Part shown: in pieces, positions 25,286 to 33,806 of the stretch
Layout: each line of letters starts with the position of its first letter
Numbering within the stretch: the stretch's first letter is position 1
Assembly: GCF_040513375.1 (NCBI RefSeq)
Contig: NZ_JBEVTG010000002.1
Coordinates: 682,001 to 746,000 of the forward strand
DNA: 64,000 nucleotides
Direction of reading: 5' to 3'
From: Flagellimonas_B algarum
Lineage (GTDB): Bacteria; Bacteroidota; Bacteroidia; Flavobacteriales; Flavobacteriaceae
Notes under the pieces: generated by a model
What the model was told of the DNA's origin: nothing
Databases searched by the model: none
What the model saw: the letters and a program-made list of their open reading frames with translations, nothing else
Translations under genes and position numbers: made by a program

Positions 25286-27924
25286 CGTTTCAAGGCAAAA
25301 TAGCCCTTTATGGTGCGGCCATCGGCCAGGGTAAGGTGATACCAATAGTCATCAGCGGGCATCAATCGGTTGTTGAAGGTACCGTCCCAACTTTGGCCTT
25401 CACCGAAACTACGCAGTAACTTGCCATAACGATCAAATATCGAAATGGTATAATCGGGGAAAAACTCCTGGTTCATCATCGTCCAGCTATCATTAAAGCC
25501 GTCATTATTGGGAGTGAAAAAAGCGGGGGTACCACCGACCAGCACTTCCTGTTCCAATACGGAACATCCGTTGTCAATGGTCAATCTGTAAAGTCCGGGG
25601 AATACCCCTCTGAAGATATTGGAATCTTGGTAGTTGCCGCCCCCATCCAATGAAAATCGCAAGCTATCGAGTGCAGAGGCACTATCGGCCAGTACTTCAA
25701 GCGAAATGTTCCGTTGAAAGTCATTCACGATGACTTCGTCAAGTACGATTTCAGGCTCTTCGAGCACCTCAAAGGACTGGGTGTACATACAAGGACCATT
25801 CGAAAAAACGACATCCACCGTCCCGGTTTGCGTGGCCAAATAAGAGGCAGCTTGACTGCCATCAGGCCATAGATAGCTATCAAAACCCTCAAGGGCGGTC
25901 AATTCGGCCCTTCCACGACAAAGACTTACTTGAACCAAGGGTTCGAATTCGGGAGGTTGCGACACGTTGAGCTTCACTTTACCTATAAACGCACAGGCGT
26001 CGTTATCCTCTACCCTGAAATACACCTCAAGGGCATCCAAAGGCCCGAAAGTATGCTCTTCCAAGGGCATAGGGTTCTGTTCCAGTACCGCCTCGTCCCT
26101 ACGTAAAAAAATCTGCAACGAGTCGTAGGCCGAGAAATCAGCGGTCAATTGTTCGTGGACTTCCGTGATATTCACGATGGTCGCGATAACCGCTACCCTT
26201 CCCTCACAAATAAACAAGGTGTCGTATTCCCCCAAGTCGGTCATGGGCTCGGCCGTCAATTGGATTTCAACGATGCTAAAGCATTCCGAATTCTCAAAGG
26301 CCCTGGCATATATCGTTTGGCCGGGAACCGTATTCACAAAGCCAATGGGGTCCAGTACGTTTTGATTGGCGATCGCATCGGCTTCTTCCAAAAAGAACAA
26401 ACCGGTGATATCTTCATTCCCATTGTTGAATAACGGAATCGCCTGTCTTAGATTGAAGGTGGTGATGCCATCGTTCACCCCATCGACATCACATTGTACG
26501 AGTTCGACCTGACTGTTGACGTTGGGCGTTTCGGCAATTTCGACGAATTCCAAAAACTGTCTTGACGAGCCATTCGCGTATTCCACATCAATCGTGACCG
26601 TAAACGTACCATTGGTCGAATAGATATGGGTAGGATTGAGTTCGGTCGAAAAATTCGCGGTTCCGGAAGCGGGATCACCAAAATCCCACTGAATGGCAAC
26701 GATATTTCCGGTGGATTCCGTGGTAAAGGTGGTCTTGTCCCCTTCGCAAAAGTTTTCGATGGTAACGATGGTCTCGAAAAACGATTGTACGAATGGCGGA
26801 AGGCCATAGGTTGCGGCCCGATCACCCAAATTTACGCCATAGGGTCTGAAGTCGGAATCCAAGCCGTCAAGGTTGGGTGTCCGTATCACCGACAATCGCT
26901 CGTTCGGTATCGCATGATAGATTTTCTTATCGATACCTATCTGCAAGGCCCCTGCTACAAAGGTGCGTAAAGGCGATCCAAAGTCGTGTACCAAATATTC
27001 ACTAGCCGTCAGGTTCGGGGCCTGTAAATCGTATTGGGTAATTTGCAATCCGCCCAAAGCCAAGGTATCACCCCTTTGTTCGAGACGAAGGCCACTGGCA
27101 TATAGCTTGGTCGAATTCGATGAAAACTCCACACCATAATACAGCCGTGTATCACTAACATTAACCGGATTGCTGACCAGTCCAGTGTCTACATCGAAAT
27201 CAAAAAGATAAAAACCCGCTTCGAATTCCGGCTCAACAATGGTATGGGTAATGGCCAACTTGGTGCCATCAGGTGAAAGTTTCAACGAACCCCTGATATT
27301 CTCAAAATCTTCGATCCAAGGACCGACCTGGGAAACCACCGGTGTAGTGTCGACTCCATTTTCGTCGACCCGATAGGCGTAAAATCGATTGGTGAAATGG
27401 GTCACTACCCAATAAAAGTCACCGGCCGCATTGCGAACGGCCGAAACCTTTTCGGAACATTGCGGCAAGAGTTCGACGTTCTTGGTAGTAACATCACCAA
27501 GGCCCGAATTCCGGCCCATATCGACTACCGAATAGTTAAAACCGTTCGAAGATCCGCTGAGTTGTTGTGCCAAGGCGTCATCAGGAGTGAAAATGTAATA
27601 GATGTTCTTATCGACCGGATTCGGCACCACCAAAGCGGATTGGGAGGTCGAAAAGCTACCCCTTAACCCGGTACCATTGGGCATGACTTGATGGTTCTTG
27701 TTCCATACGGTCTTCCCTTCGGTATAAAAGAGCAGGTTGCCATTGGCATCGGAAAACGACTCGCAACCTTCAACGGTATTGATCTGGCCATCAAGCAGGG
27801 GAACCGGTGCCCCGGAATTGAAGTCCAATCCCGCGTTTTTCCCGAAATACCAATTCGAGGCTTCCCTTTGCCCGTACAGGCCGGTCGCAAAAAGAAGCAA
27901 AACGGTGAGGATTCTTTTTCCCAT
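25282..27924 (-). CDS. Large T9SS type B cargo protein with PKD domain
   Basis: This 880-residue secreted protein has a signal peptide (MGKRILTVLLLFATGLYG). A start 27 bases upstream at 27951 is possible. A propeller-like N-terminal region (about 20-380) begins NWYFGKNAGLDFNSG. A PKD domain follows (WDFGDPASGTANFSTELNPTHIY by position, about 410-470), then several beta-sandwich segments. The C-terminal sorting domain holds TPNNDGFNDSW, ISIFDRYGKLL and GYFALKR. The C-terminal pattern is the gliding-motility/CHU_C type B signal, so it is exported by the type IX system. Its role is unknown, adhesion or polymer binding being typical. Confidence 0.88.
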   Translation of the reverse strand: MGKRILTVLLLFATGLYGQREASNWYFGKNAGLDFNSGAPVPLLDGQINTVEGCESFSDANGNLLFYTEGKTVWNKNHQVMPNGTGLRGSFSTSQSALVVPNPVDKNIYYIFTPDDALAQQLSGSSNGFNYSVVDMGRNSGLGDVTTKNVELLPQCSEKVSAVRNAAGDFYWVVTHFTNRFYAYRVDENGVDTTPVVSQVGPWIEDFENIRGSLKLSPDGTKLAITHTIVEPEFEAGFYLFDFDVDTGLVSNPVNVSDTRLYYGVEFSSNSTKLYASGLRLEQRGDTLALGGLQITQYDLQAPNLTASEYLVHDFGSPLRTFVAGALQIGIDKKIYHAIPNERLSVIRTPNLDGLDSDFRPYGVNLGDRAATYGLPPFVQSFFETIVTIENFCEGDKTTFTTESTGNIVAIQWDFGDPASGTANFSTELNPTHIYSTNGTFTVTIDVEYANGSSRQFLEFVEIAETPNVNSQVELVQCDVDGVNDGITTFNLRQAIPLFNNGNEDITGLFFLEEADAIANQNVLDPIGFVNTVPGQTIYARAFENSECFSIVEIQLTAEPMTDLGEYDTLFICEGRVAVIATIVNITEVHEQLTADFSAYDSLQIFLRRDEAVLEQNPMPLEEHTFGPLDALEVYFRVEDNDACAFIGKVKLNVSQPPEFEPLVQVSLCRGRAELTALEGFDSYLWPDGSQAASYLATQTGTVDVVFSNGPCMYTQSFEVLEEPEIVLDEVIVNDFQRNISLEVLADSASALDSLRFSLDGGGNYQDSNIFRGVFPGLYRLTIDNGCSVLEQEVLVGGTPAFFTPNNDGFNDSWTMMNQEFFPDYTISIFDRYGKLLRSFGEGQSWDGTFNNRLMPADDYWYHLTLADGRTIKGYFALKR

Positions 27925-28022
27925 AGCGCTGTAACATAATATTTTTTTCATTCAAAACCCAATTTTACCGATAGTTTAAGAAAAACCGGGTTGAAGCAAT
28001 ATATTCTATCCATTTTCGATTA

Positions 28023-28049
28023 TTGTAAGAAGAAACTGATGTAATTTTG
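28023..28049 (+). promoter_or_regulatory. Candidate promoter of the phosphohexomutase gene
   Basis: TTG (28023-28025), 16 bases, then TAATTTTG (28042-28049), matching TAnnTTTG. The first ATG (28060) is 10 bases past the box; the preferred one (28078) is 28 bases past it. Confidence 0.5.
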
Positions 28050-28077
28050 TCTCAGCAGCATGCAATTAACAACCTCT

Positions 28078-29784
28078 ATGGATTCCATTACCGAAAACGC
28101 CAAATCGTGGCTTACCGAAGTCTTTGACACCGCAACACAAGAAGAAGTGCGCACTTTGTTGGAAAGTGAGCCCGAAGAATTGAAAGAACGTTTTTACAAA
28201 GACCTCGAATTCGGAACCGGTGGGATGCGTGGCGTCATGGGCGTCGGCACCAATCGGATCAACAAGTACACCTTGGGCAAAAGCACCCAAGGACTGAGCA
28301 ATTATCTCAAGGAAACCTACCCCAATGAATCCTTGAAAGTGGTCATTGCCTATGATTGCAGACACAATAGCGATACCTTGTCACAAGTGGTCGCCGAAGT
28401 ACTATCGGCCAATGGCATCCACGTGTATCGGTTCTCCGCACTGCGGACCACACCCGAACTATCGTTTGCCGTGCGCCATCTGAATTGTCATGCGGGTATC
28501 GTATTGACGGCATCACACAATCCGCCAGAATACAACGGATACAAAGTGTATTGGACCGATGGGGGGCAAATCGTTCCGCCCCAGGACGGGGAGATCATTG
28601 CCAAGATCAATGCCTTGGATTTCGGGGATATTAATTTTGAAGCCCGACCGGAATTGATCGAGGCAATCGACACCGAAGTGGACGAGGCCTTTTTCGAAGC
28701 TTCGGTAAAGTCGGGGAACTTCGATGCAGCGGGCAAAGATGATTTCAGTATCGTATTCACTTCCATCCATGGAACTTCGATAACGGCCATCCCGGAAGTG
28801 CTACGAAGGGCAGGCTATCAAAACGTTACGGTCATTGAGGAGCAGGCAACACCTGACGGTAGTTTTCCGACGGTAAAATCGCCGAACCCCGAAGAACCTG
28901 AAGCACTTGCAATGGCCCTCGAAAAAGCGGAGGAAATCGGCGCCGACATGGTCGTCGGAACCGATCCCGATAGTGATCGTTTGGGCATTGCCGTTCGAAA
29001 CTTGGACGGGAAATTGGAATTGCTCAATGGAAACCAAACCATGGTCTTGATGACCAAATTCTTAATGGACCGCTACAAGGAACAAGGGTTCAAAGGCAAC
29101 GAATTCATAGCCACCACCATTGTCTCGACTCCCATGATGGAACGGATGGCCAAAGCCTATGGTGTCGAATTCAAAACCGCCTTGACCGGCTTCAAATGGA
29201 TCGGAAAAATGATCAAGGATTTTCCGGATTCCCATTTTATCGGGGGCGGTGAAGAAAGTTTCGGATATATGGTCGGTGATTTCGTTCGCGATAAAGATGC
29301 GGTCACCTCTACCCTCTTGGCCTGTGAGATCGCTGCCCAGGCAAAAGCCAACGGCAGCTCCTTTTATCAAGACCTGATCGATTGCTACGTGCAGTTCGGT
29401 TTTTATAAGGAAAAACTGATCTCCTTGACGAAAAAGGGTATCAGCGGTGCCGAGGAAATCAAACAAATGTTGAAGGATTTCAAGGAGAACCCCGTTGCTT
29501 CGGTACAAGGCTCGAAGGTAGTTTGGATCGAAGACTACAACACCTCTATTGCGACCAACGTGCAGAGCGGCGAAGAACGGGCGATCGATTTACCGAAGTC
29601 GAATGTGCTCATCTACGAAACCGAAGATGGTACGCGAATAGCGGCAAGGCCGAGCGGTACCGAACCCAAAGTGAAATTTTACATCAGTACGAACACCCGA
29701 TTGGACGACCCTTCGGATTTTAAATCCGTAAATTCGCAGTTGGATACTAAATTGGAAGGTATCCTCGCTGAACTGAATTTATAG
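28078..29784 (+). CDS. Phosphoglucomutase/phosphomannomutase family phospho-sugar mutase
   Basis: A 568-residue alpha-D-phosphohexomutase. The four family sites are intact: phosphoserine loop TASHNPPEYNGYK, metal site GTDPDSDRLG, sugar loop GGGEESFGY and phosphate-binding RPSGTEPKVKFY. Length and these motifs fit the PgcA/PGM2-like group, which interconverts glucose 1- and 6-phosphate and so links to trehalose and glycan synthesis. ATG 28078 is chosen (MDSITENA); ATG 28060 would add six residues. The exporter gene follows after 3 bases, so the two are in one operon. Confidence 0.92.
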   Translation: MDSITENAKSWLTEVFDTATQEEVRTLLESEPEELKERFYKDLEFGTGGMRGVMGVGTNRINKYTLGKSTQGLSNYLKETYPNESLKVVIAYDCRHNSDTLSQVVAEVLSANGIHVYRFSALRTTPELSFAVRHLNCHAGIVLTASHNPPEYNGYKVYWTDGGQIVPPQDGEIIAKINALDFGDINFEARPELIEAIDTEVDEAFFEASVKSGNFDAAGKDDFSIVFTSIHGTSITAIPEVLRRAGYQNVTVIEEQATPDGSFPTVKSPNPEEPEALAMALEKAEEIGADMVVGTDPDSDRLGIAVRNLDGKLELLNGNQTMVLMTKFLMDRYKEQGFKGNEFIATTIVSTPMMERMAKAYGVEFKTALTGFKWIGKMIKDFPDSHFIGGGEESFGYMVGDFVRDKDAVTSTLLACEIAAQAKANGSSFYQDLIDCYVQFGFYKEKLISLTKKGISGAEEIKQMLKDFKENPVASVQGSKVVWIEDYNTSIATNVQSGEERAIDLPKSNVLIYETEDGTRIAARPSGTEPKVKFYISTNTRLDDPSDFKSVNSQLDTKLEGILAELNL

Positions 29785-29787
29785 CGA

Positions 29788-31617
29788 ATGAATTATTTCA
29801 AAAAGATCCTGCGGTTTGCAAAACCGTATCGGTCGTACGCTTTTTTAAATATCTTTTTCAACATCCTGTATTCGATTTTCAATGTATTATCGATCATCAT
29901 TTTCATACCCACTTTGGGCATTTTGTTCGGGACCCAAGAGCAGGTATTGGAAAAACCGGTATATCAGGGTATGGGCAACCTCAAGGGGTATCTTGAGGGC
30001 TCTTTGAATTTCTTTCTTACCGAGAAAGTCAGCGATGAAGGCCCCATGGCCGCCCTGGTCTTTATCTGTATCGCGAGTATCTTCATCTTCTTTTTCAAAA
30101 ACCTGTTCCGCTATGCGGCCATGTACGTTTTGGCGTTTCTGCGAACGGGTATGGTGAAGGACATCCAAGACAGCTTATACCATAAGACCTTAGGTTTATC
30201 GATAGGATATTTTACCGAGGCTCGCAAAGGGGATCTGTTAGCGCGGATGACTTCTGATGTGAAGGAAATCGAGAATTCGATCATCAATTCGCTTGAGGCC
30301 CTGGCCCGCGAACCCATTACCATCATCATCGTTCTGATTTCGATGTTGGCCATCAGCGCCCAGCTGACCCTCTTCGTTTTCATCTTTTTACCCATCGCGG
30401 GATTTTTGATTTCAGCGGTGGGCAAACGGTTGAAAGCACAGTCGTTGGAGGCGCAGAAAGAGACCGGTATTTTCCTTTCCTTTCTCGAAGAGACCTTGGG
30501 TTCCTTAAAGATCATCAAGGGCTTCAATGCCGAAGGGCGGTTCGCTGAACGGTTTACGGGATCGACCTCGAAGTTCAAAAAAATCATGACCTCCGTCTTA
30601 CAGCGCAAAGGTCTGGCTTCCCCGTTCAGTGAATTTTTAGGGGTCACCGTCGTCATTACGGTATTGTGGTATGGGGGCAGTTTGGTGTTGGGCAATGAAA
30701 GCACTTTGACCCCACAAGAATTCATGGGGTATATCGGCCTGTTCTATACGATCATCAACCCGGTGAAATCGATCACTACGGTCAATTACAATATCAAAAA
30801 AGGAAATGCCTCCTCAGAAAGGGTTTTTGAGCTCCTTGAAACGGTCAACCCGCTTGTCGAACCTGAGCATCCGAAACGGGTCGATACCCTGGCTGAAGCC
30901 TTGGAGTTGAAAAACGTCTCCTTCAAATATGGGGAGGAATACGTACTTCGAGATTTCAACCTCACTGTTAAAAAAGGGCAGACCGTAGCCTTGGTCGGCC
31001 AATCCGGTAGCGGAAAGAGTACGGTGGCGAATCTCGTCACCCGTTTTTACGATGTAAACGAAGGGGAAATCACCATAGACGGAACCAACATCACCCAGCT
31101 TTCAAAAGAAGGCCTTCGTTCCTTAATGGGCTTGGTCACACAAGATTCGATCCTTTTCAACGATACGGTGAAAAACAACTTGCTGTTGGCCAAACCAGGG
31201 GCGACCGAAGCCGAACTCATCGAAGCGGCCAAAATCGCAAATGCCCATACCTTTATCACCGAGTTAGCTGACGGCTACGATACCAATATCGGTGATGGGG
31301 GCAACAAATTGAGCGGTGGTCAAAAACAACGGCTTTCCATCGCCAGGGCGGTGCTGAAGAACCCTCCCATCATGATCCTGGATGAAGCCACCTCGGCCTT
31401 GGATACCGAAAGCGAACAGTTGGTGCAGGAAGCCTTGGAGAAAATGATGGCCAACCGTACCTCGATCGTGATCGCCCATCGCCTGTCGACCATTCAAAAT
31501 GCCGATAAGATCGTGGTGTTGCAAAAAGGGAAAATCGTGGAAGAAGGCACCCATCAAGAATTGATGCAGTCGAAAAAAGGCTATAAAAAATTGGTGGAAT
31601 TACAGACCCTTGCCTAA
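29788..31617 (+). CDS. MsbA-like ABC transporter, fused permease and ATPase
   Basis: The 609-residue half transporter has an N-terminal six-helix exporter domain (to about residue 335). An ATPase domain follows with Walker A GQSGSGKST, the Q-loop, LSGGQKQRLSIARA and Walker B PIMILDEATSALD, then the H-loop IAHRLSTI. This is type IV exporter architecture; it works as a dimer in the inner membrane. Lipid flipping (MsbA) is a common role in flavobacteria, but the cargo cannot be proven here. It is co-transcribed with the phosphohexomutase gene. Confidence 0.88.
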   Translation: MNYFKKILRFAKPYRSYAFLNIFFNILYSIFNVLSIIIFIPTLGILFGTQEQVLEKPVYQGMGNLKGYLEGSLNFFLTEKVSDEGPMAALVFICIASIFIFFFKNLFRYAAMYVLAFLRTGMVKDIQDSLYHKTLGLSIGYFTEARKGDLLARMTSDVKEIENSIINSLEALAREPITIIIVLISMLAISAQLTLFVFIFLPIAGFLISAVGKRLKAQSLEAQKETGIFLSFLEETLGSLKIIKGFNAEGRFAERFTGSTSKFKKIMTSVLQRKGLASPFSEFLGVTVVITVLWYGGSLVLGNESTLTPQEFMGYIGLFYTIINPVKSITTVNYNIKKGNASSERVFELLETVNPLVEPEHPKRVDTLAEALELKNVSFKYGEEYVLRDFNLTVKKGQTVALVGQSGSGKSTVANLVTRFYDVNEGEITIDGTNITQLSKEGLRSLMGLVTQDSILFNDTVKNNLLLAKPGATEAELIEAAKIANAHTFITELADGYDTNIGDGGNKLSGGQKQRLSIARAVLKNPPIMILDEATSALDTESEQLVQEALEKMMANRTSIVIAHRLSTIQNADKIVVLQKGKIVEEGTHQELMQSKKGYKKLVELQTLA

Positions 31618-31697
31618 ACACTGGTCGGAAACAATACCCGGTCAGCGGCCAACAAATTAAACCTTTTCGCGTTACTTTAGTCAGAATAGCAAAACAC

Positions 31698-31705
31698 TAC
31701 TTTTG
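31698..31705 (+). promoter_or_regulatory. -7-like box overlapping the start of the ECF sigma gene
   Basis: TACTTTTG fits TAnnTTTG; TTTA lies 19 bases upstream (31675-31678) as a weak -33 element. The box covers the TTG proposed as start codon at 31703. Either the box is not a promoter, or translation starts further down, for example at TTG 31721. Confidence 0.35.
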
Positions 31706-32245
31706 GGTACTGAAGAAACCTTGGTACAAGCGTTGAAAGACAAAGCGACCCAGGCGAAAGCCTTCGAAACGCTCGTCAACACCTACAAAGAAAGGCTGTA
31801 TTGGCATATTCGAAGGATCGTCCTTGATCATGACGATGCCGATGATGTGCTCCAAAACACCTTTATCAAGGTATTTCGCAATATCGAGGGTTTCAAGGGC
31901 GACAGCAAACTATATTCTTGGATGTACCGGATAGCGACCAATGAGGCCCTGACTTTCCTGAAACAGAAAAGCCGGAAGATGGGCGTCGGTAAATCGGAGT
32001 TACAAGAACAGCTCGTAGCCAACCTAGAGGCCGATGTATACTTTGAAGGCGAGGAAATCCAACTGAAGCTTCAAAAGGCCTTGGCCACATTACCTGAAAA
32101 ACAGAAATTGGTATTCAATATGAAGTACTTTCAAGAAATGAAATACGACGAAATCTCTGAAGTCTTGCAGACTTCGGTCGGCGGTTTGAAAGCTTCGTAC
32201 CATTTGGCCGTGAAAAAAATTGAATCGTATCTTAGGGAAGAATAA
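31703..32245 (+). CDS. ECF-type RNA polymerase sigma factor
   Basis: A 180-residue sigma-70 family protein. Region 2 spans about residues 30-85, with DDADDVLQNTFIKVFRNIEGF and YSWMYRIATNEALTFL. Region 4 spans about 120-175, with LPEKQKLVFNMKYFQEMKYDEISEVL and VGGLKASYHLAVKKIE. There is no ATG near the start; the frame begins with TTG at 31703. The next two genes encode a membrane protein with a cytoplasmic N-terminus and a Spy-like periplasmic protein, the layout of an envelope-stress sigma operon. Confidence 0.9.
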   Translation: MGTEETLVQALKDKATQAKAFETLVNTYKERLYWHIRRIVLDHDDADDVLQNTFIKVFRNIEGFKGDSKLYSWMYRIATNEALTFLKQKSRKMGVGKSELQEQLVANLEADVYFEGEEIQLKLQKALATLPEKQKLVFNMKYFQEMKYDEISEVLQTSVGGLKASYHLAVKKIESYLREE

Positions 32246-32282
32246 TTAAACCTTATCGCCCGATGGCGGTCTAAGTATTGAA

Positions 32283-32810
32283 ATGAAAAAGAACCACGAT
32301 AAATCATTCAAAGCACCTGAAGGTTATTTCGAAAGCTTCAATGCCCGTTTACAGGCGCGGTTGGAGGAGGAAGATACACCGAGTATCATTCCGAAGAATG
32401 ATGGCTTCGGGGTGCCGGAAGGGTATTTCGAAACGGTGCTCCCTAAGGTAAAGGAAACCGTGGGCAAGCAAGAGCCGAAAGTGGTACGATTGCATCCCAA
32501 CCGAAACCTATGGGTTGTCGCGGCCTCGATCGCGGCCATTTTCATCTTGGTATTTTCCCTAAGGACCAACACGGGATCTGACGTGACCTTCGAAGATTTG
32601 GCCCATACCGAGTTGGATGCCTATTTCGATTCGAACAGCATCGATTTAAGTTCCTATGAATTGGCCGAACTGATCGATATCGACACGGAGCAGCTCCAAA
32701 CGATGACCGATGTCCCACTAGAAGATGCGACCATTATCGAATACCTCGATGAACATATCGATGATTATGAAGACTTAAACCTAGACTATGATGAAATCGA
32801 CTATGATTAA
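32283..32810 (+). CDS. Putative anti-sigma factor, single-pass membrane protein
   Basis: The 175-residue protein has a 75-residue N-terminal part, one membrane helix (about 76-93, LWVVAASIAAIFILVFSL) and an acidic C-terminal part. The N-terminal part holds the motif PEGYFE twice (residues 12-17 and 45-50). The end (about 145-175) is almost only D, E, Y, L and I. It follows the ECF sigma gene by 37 bases, so it is probably the sigma-binding partner, with PEGYFE repeats on the cytoplasmic side. No zinc-finger anti-sigma (ZAS) motif is present. The function is inferred from position and topology. It overlaps the next gene by 20 bases. Confidence 0.65.
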   Translation: MKKNHDKSFKAPEGYFESFNARLQARLEEEDTPSIIPKNDGFGVPEGYFETVLPKVKETVGKQEPKVVRLHPNRNLWVVAASIAAIFILVFSLRTNTGSDVTFEDLAHTELDAYFDSNSIDLSSYELAELIDIDTEQLQTMTDVPLEDATIIEYLDEHIDDYEDLNLDYDEIDYD

Positions 32811-33243
32811 AATGGTATCCATGCTATCCCTGGTGCTATTTTCCATAGCCACCATGGCGCAGCAGCGGCCAGGGCAAGAACGCATCCGTTCGTTGAAAAT
32901 CGCCTTTTTGACAGAACGTTTGGCCTTGACTTCTGAAGAGGCCCAGGCATTCTGGCCCATATACAACGAACATGAAAAGACCGTTGAAGCCCTACGGGTT
33001 CGTGAAAAACAGGAACTGGCCGGGCGTATGGCCAGTTTGATGGATATGTCGGATGGGGAAGCCTCCAAAATGCTGGCGAAATACATGCAATTGATGAAAG
33101 AGAAACAAGAGGCCCAACAGCGCTTCGTTGCGAATTTGGATGGCGTCATTTCACCCAAGAAAATCATCTTACTGATCAAATCGGAGGAAGATTTCAAAAA
33201 ACGGCTTTTACAGCAATTCCGTAAACGTCGTGCCGGTCAGTAA
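32791..33243 (+). CDS. Spy/CpxP-like periplasmic protein
   Basis: The 150-residue protein has a signal peptide (hydrophobic MLSLVLFSIATMA, cut before QQ) and a fully helical, charged mature part. That part contains LTSEEAQAFWPIYNEHEKTVEALRVREKQELAG (by position 35-70) and many K, E, Q and R. This is the pattern of the LTxxQ-like Spy/CpxP/heavy-metal-sensor group, periplasmic chaperone-like proteins induced by envelope stress. Start codons at 32791, 32803 and 32812 are all possible; the upstream ones overlap the putative anti-sigma gene. It is last in the sigma operon. Confidence 0.75.
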   Translation: MKSTMIKMVSMLSLVLFSIATMAQQRPGQERIRSLKIAFLTERLALTSEEAQAFWPIYNEHEKTVEALRVREKQELAGRMASLMDMSDGEASKMLAKYMQLMKEKQEAQQRFVANLDGVISPKKIILLIKSEEDFKKRLLQQFRKRRAGQ

Positions 33244-33271
33244 ATACGATCCAAAATCGATAAACAACACC

Positions 33272-33298
33272 AAAAAGAAGCCCAATGGCTTCTTTTTT
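33272..33298 (+). terminator. Intrinsic terminator of the sigma operon
   Basis: An 11-bp stem (AAAAAGAAGCC / GGCTTCTTTTT) with a four-base loop and a T-run, 28 bases after the Spy-like stop. Confidence 0.85.
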
Positions 33299-33357
33299 GT
33301 TTAAACCCTTATCGAAAACCATGGTCTTACTATCAGAAACCCAATAAAACGAATGCA

Positions 33358-33708
33358 ATGAAAAATTTGAAACTTATCCTTTTGACTATGACCCTTATGG
33401 GTGGAATGTTGACCTCGACCGCACAACGAACCGTTGTTCGGGTATATCCGAAACACGGCACGGTAGTTACGACCATTAAAAAACCACGTGTCGTTGTCCA
33501 TAAAAAAACCAACTTCTACGTAGCCGATGGCATCTGGTACAAGGCACGGGGCAAAAAGTACGTTGTTTGTGCCGCTCCTGTAGGAGTCAAGCTAAGAACC
33601 TTACCTCGAGGAAACAAAGTCGTTGTCGTCAACGGAAGAAAGTTGTATAAATACAAAGGGATCTGGTATAAAAGATCCGGACGGCACTATGTGGTCGTCA
33701 CTGTTTAG
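33358..33708 (+). CDS. Small secreted basic protein, DUF6515-like
   Basis: The 116-residue protein has a signal peptide (MKNLKLILLTMTLMGGMLTSTA, by position 1-22). The mature part is rich in K, V, R and Y and contains two related units: ADGIWYKARGKKYVVCAAPVG and YKGIWYKRSGRHYVVVTV (by position 58-80 and 99-116). Between them GVKLRTLPRGNKVVVVNG is seen. This agrees with the DUF6515 pattern as I know it. The function is unknown; it is probably exported to the periplasm or surface. It is a single gene between two strong terminators. Confidence 0.7.
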   Translation: MKNLKLILLTMTLMGGMLTSTAQRTVVRVYPKHGTVVTTIKKPRVVVHKKTNFYVADGIWYKARGKKYVVCAAPVGVKLRTLPRGNKVVVVNGRKLYKYKGIWYKRSGRHYVVVTV

Positions 33709-33735
33709 ATTTGGTTGATTGATAGTTGTTATTCC

Positions 33736-33765
33736 AAAAAAGGACGCCCGTAAGCGTCCTTTTTT
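33736..33765 (+). terminator. Intrinsic terminator
   Basis: The perfect stem AAAAAAGGACGC / GCGTCCTTTTTT with a six-base loop, 28 bases after the DUF6515-like stop. Confidence 0.88.
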
Positions 33766-33783
33766 ATTTGCATCATGAAGTTC

Positions 33784-33791
33784 TATCTTTG
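33784..33791 (+). promoter_or_regulatory. Candidate -7 box for the rRNA methyltransferase gene
   Basis: TATCTTTG fits TAnnTTTG and lies 15 bases before the ATG at 33807, directly after the preceding terminator. Confidence 0.5.
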
Positions 33792-33806
33792 CGCATTTAT
33801 CACCTT

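Noticed and set aside
33726..33806. N-terminal extension of the RNA methyltransferase gene
   Set aside because: It runs through a perfect terminator hairpin and a -7 box; the family's N-terminus begins at 33807.
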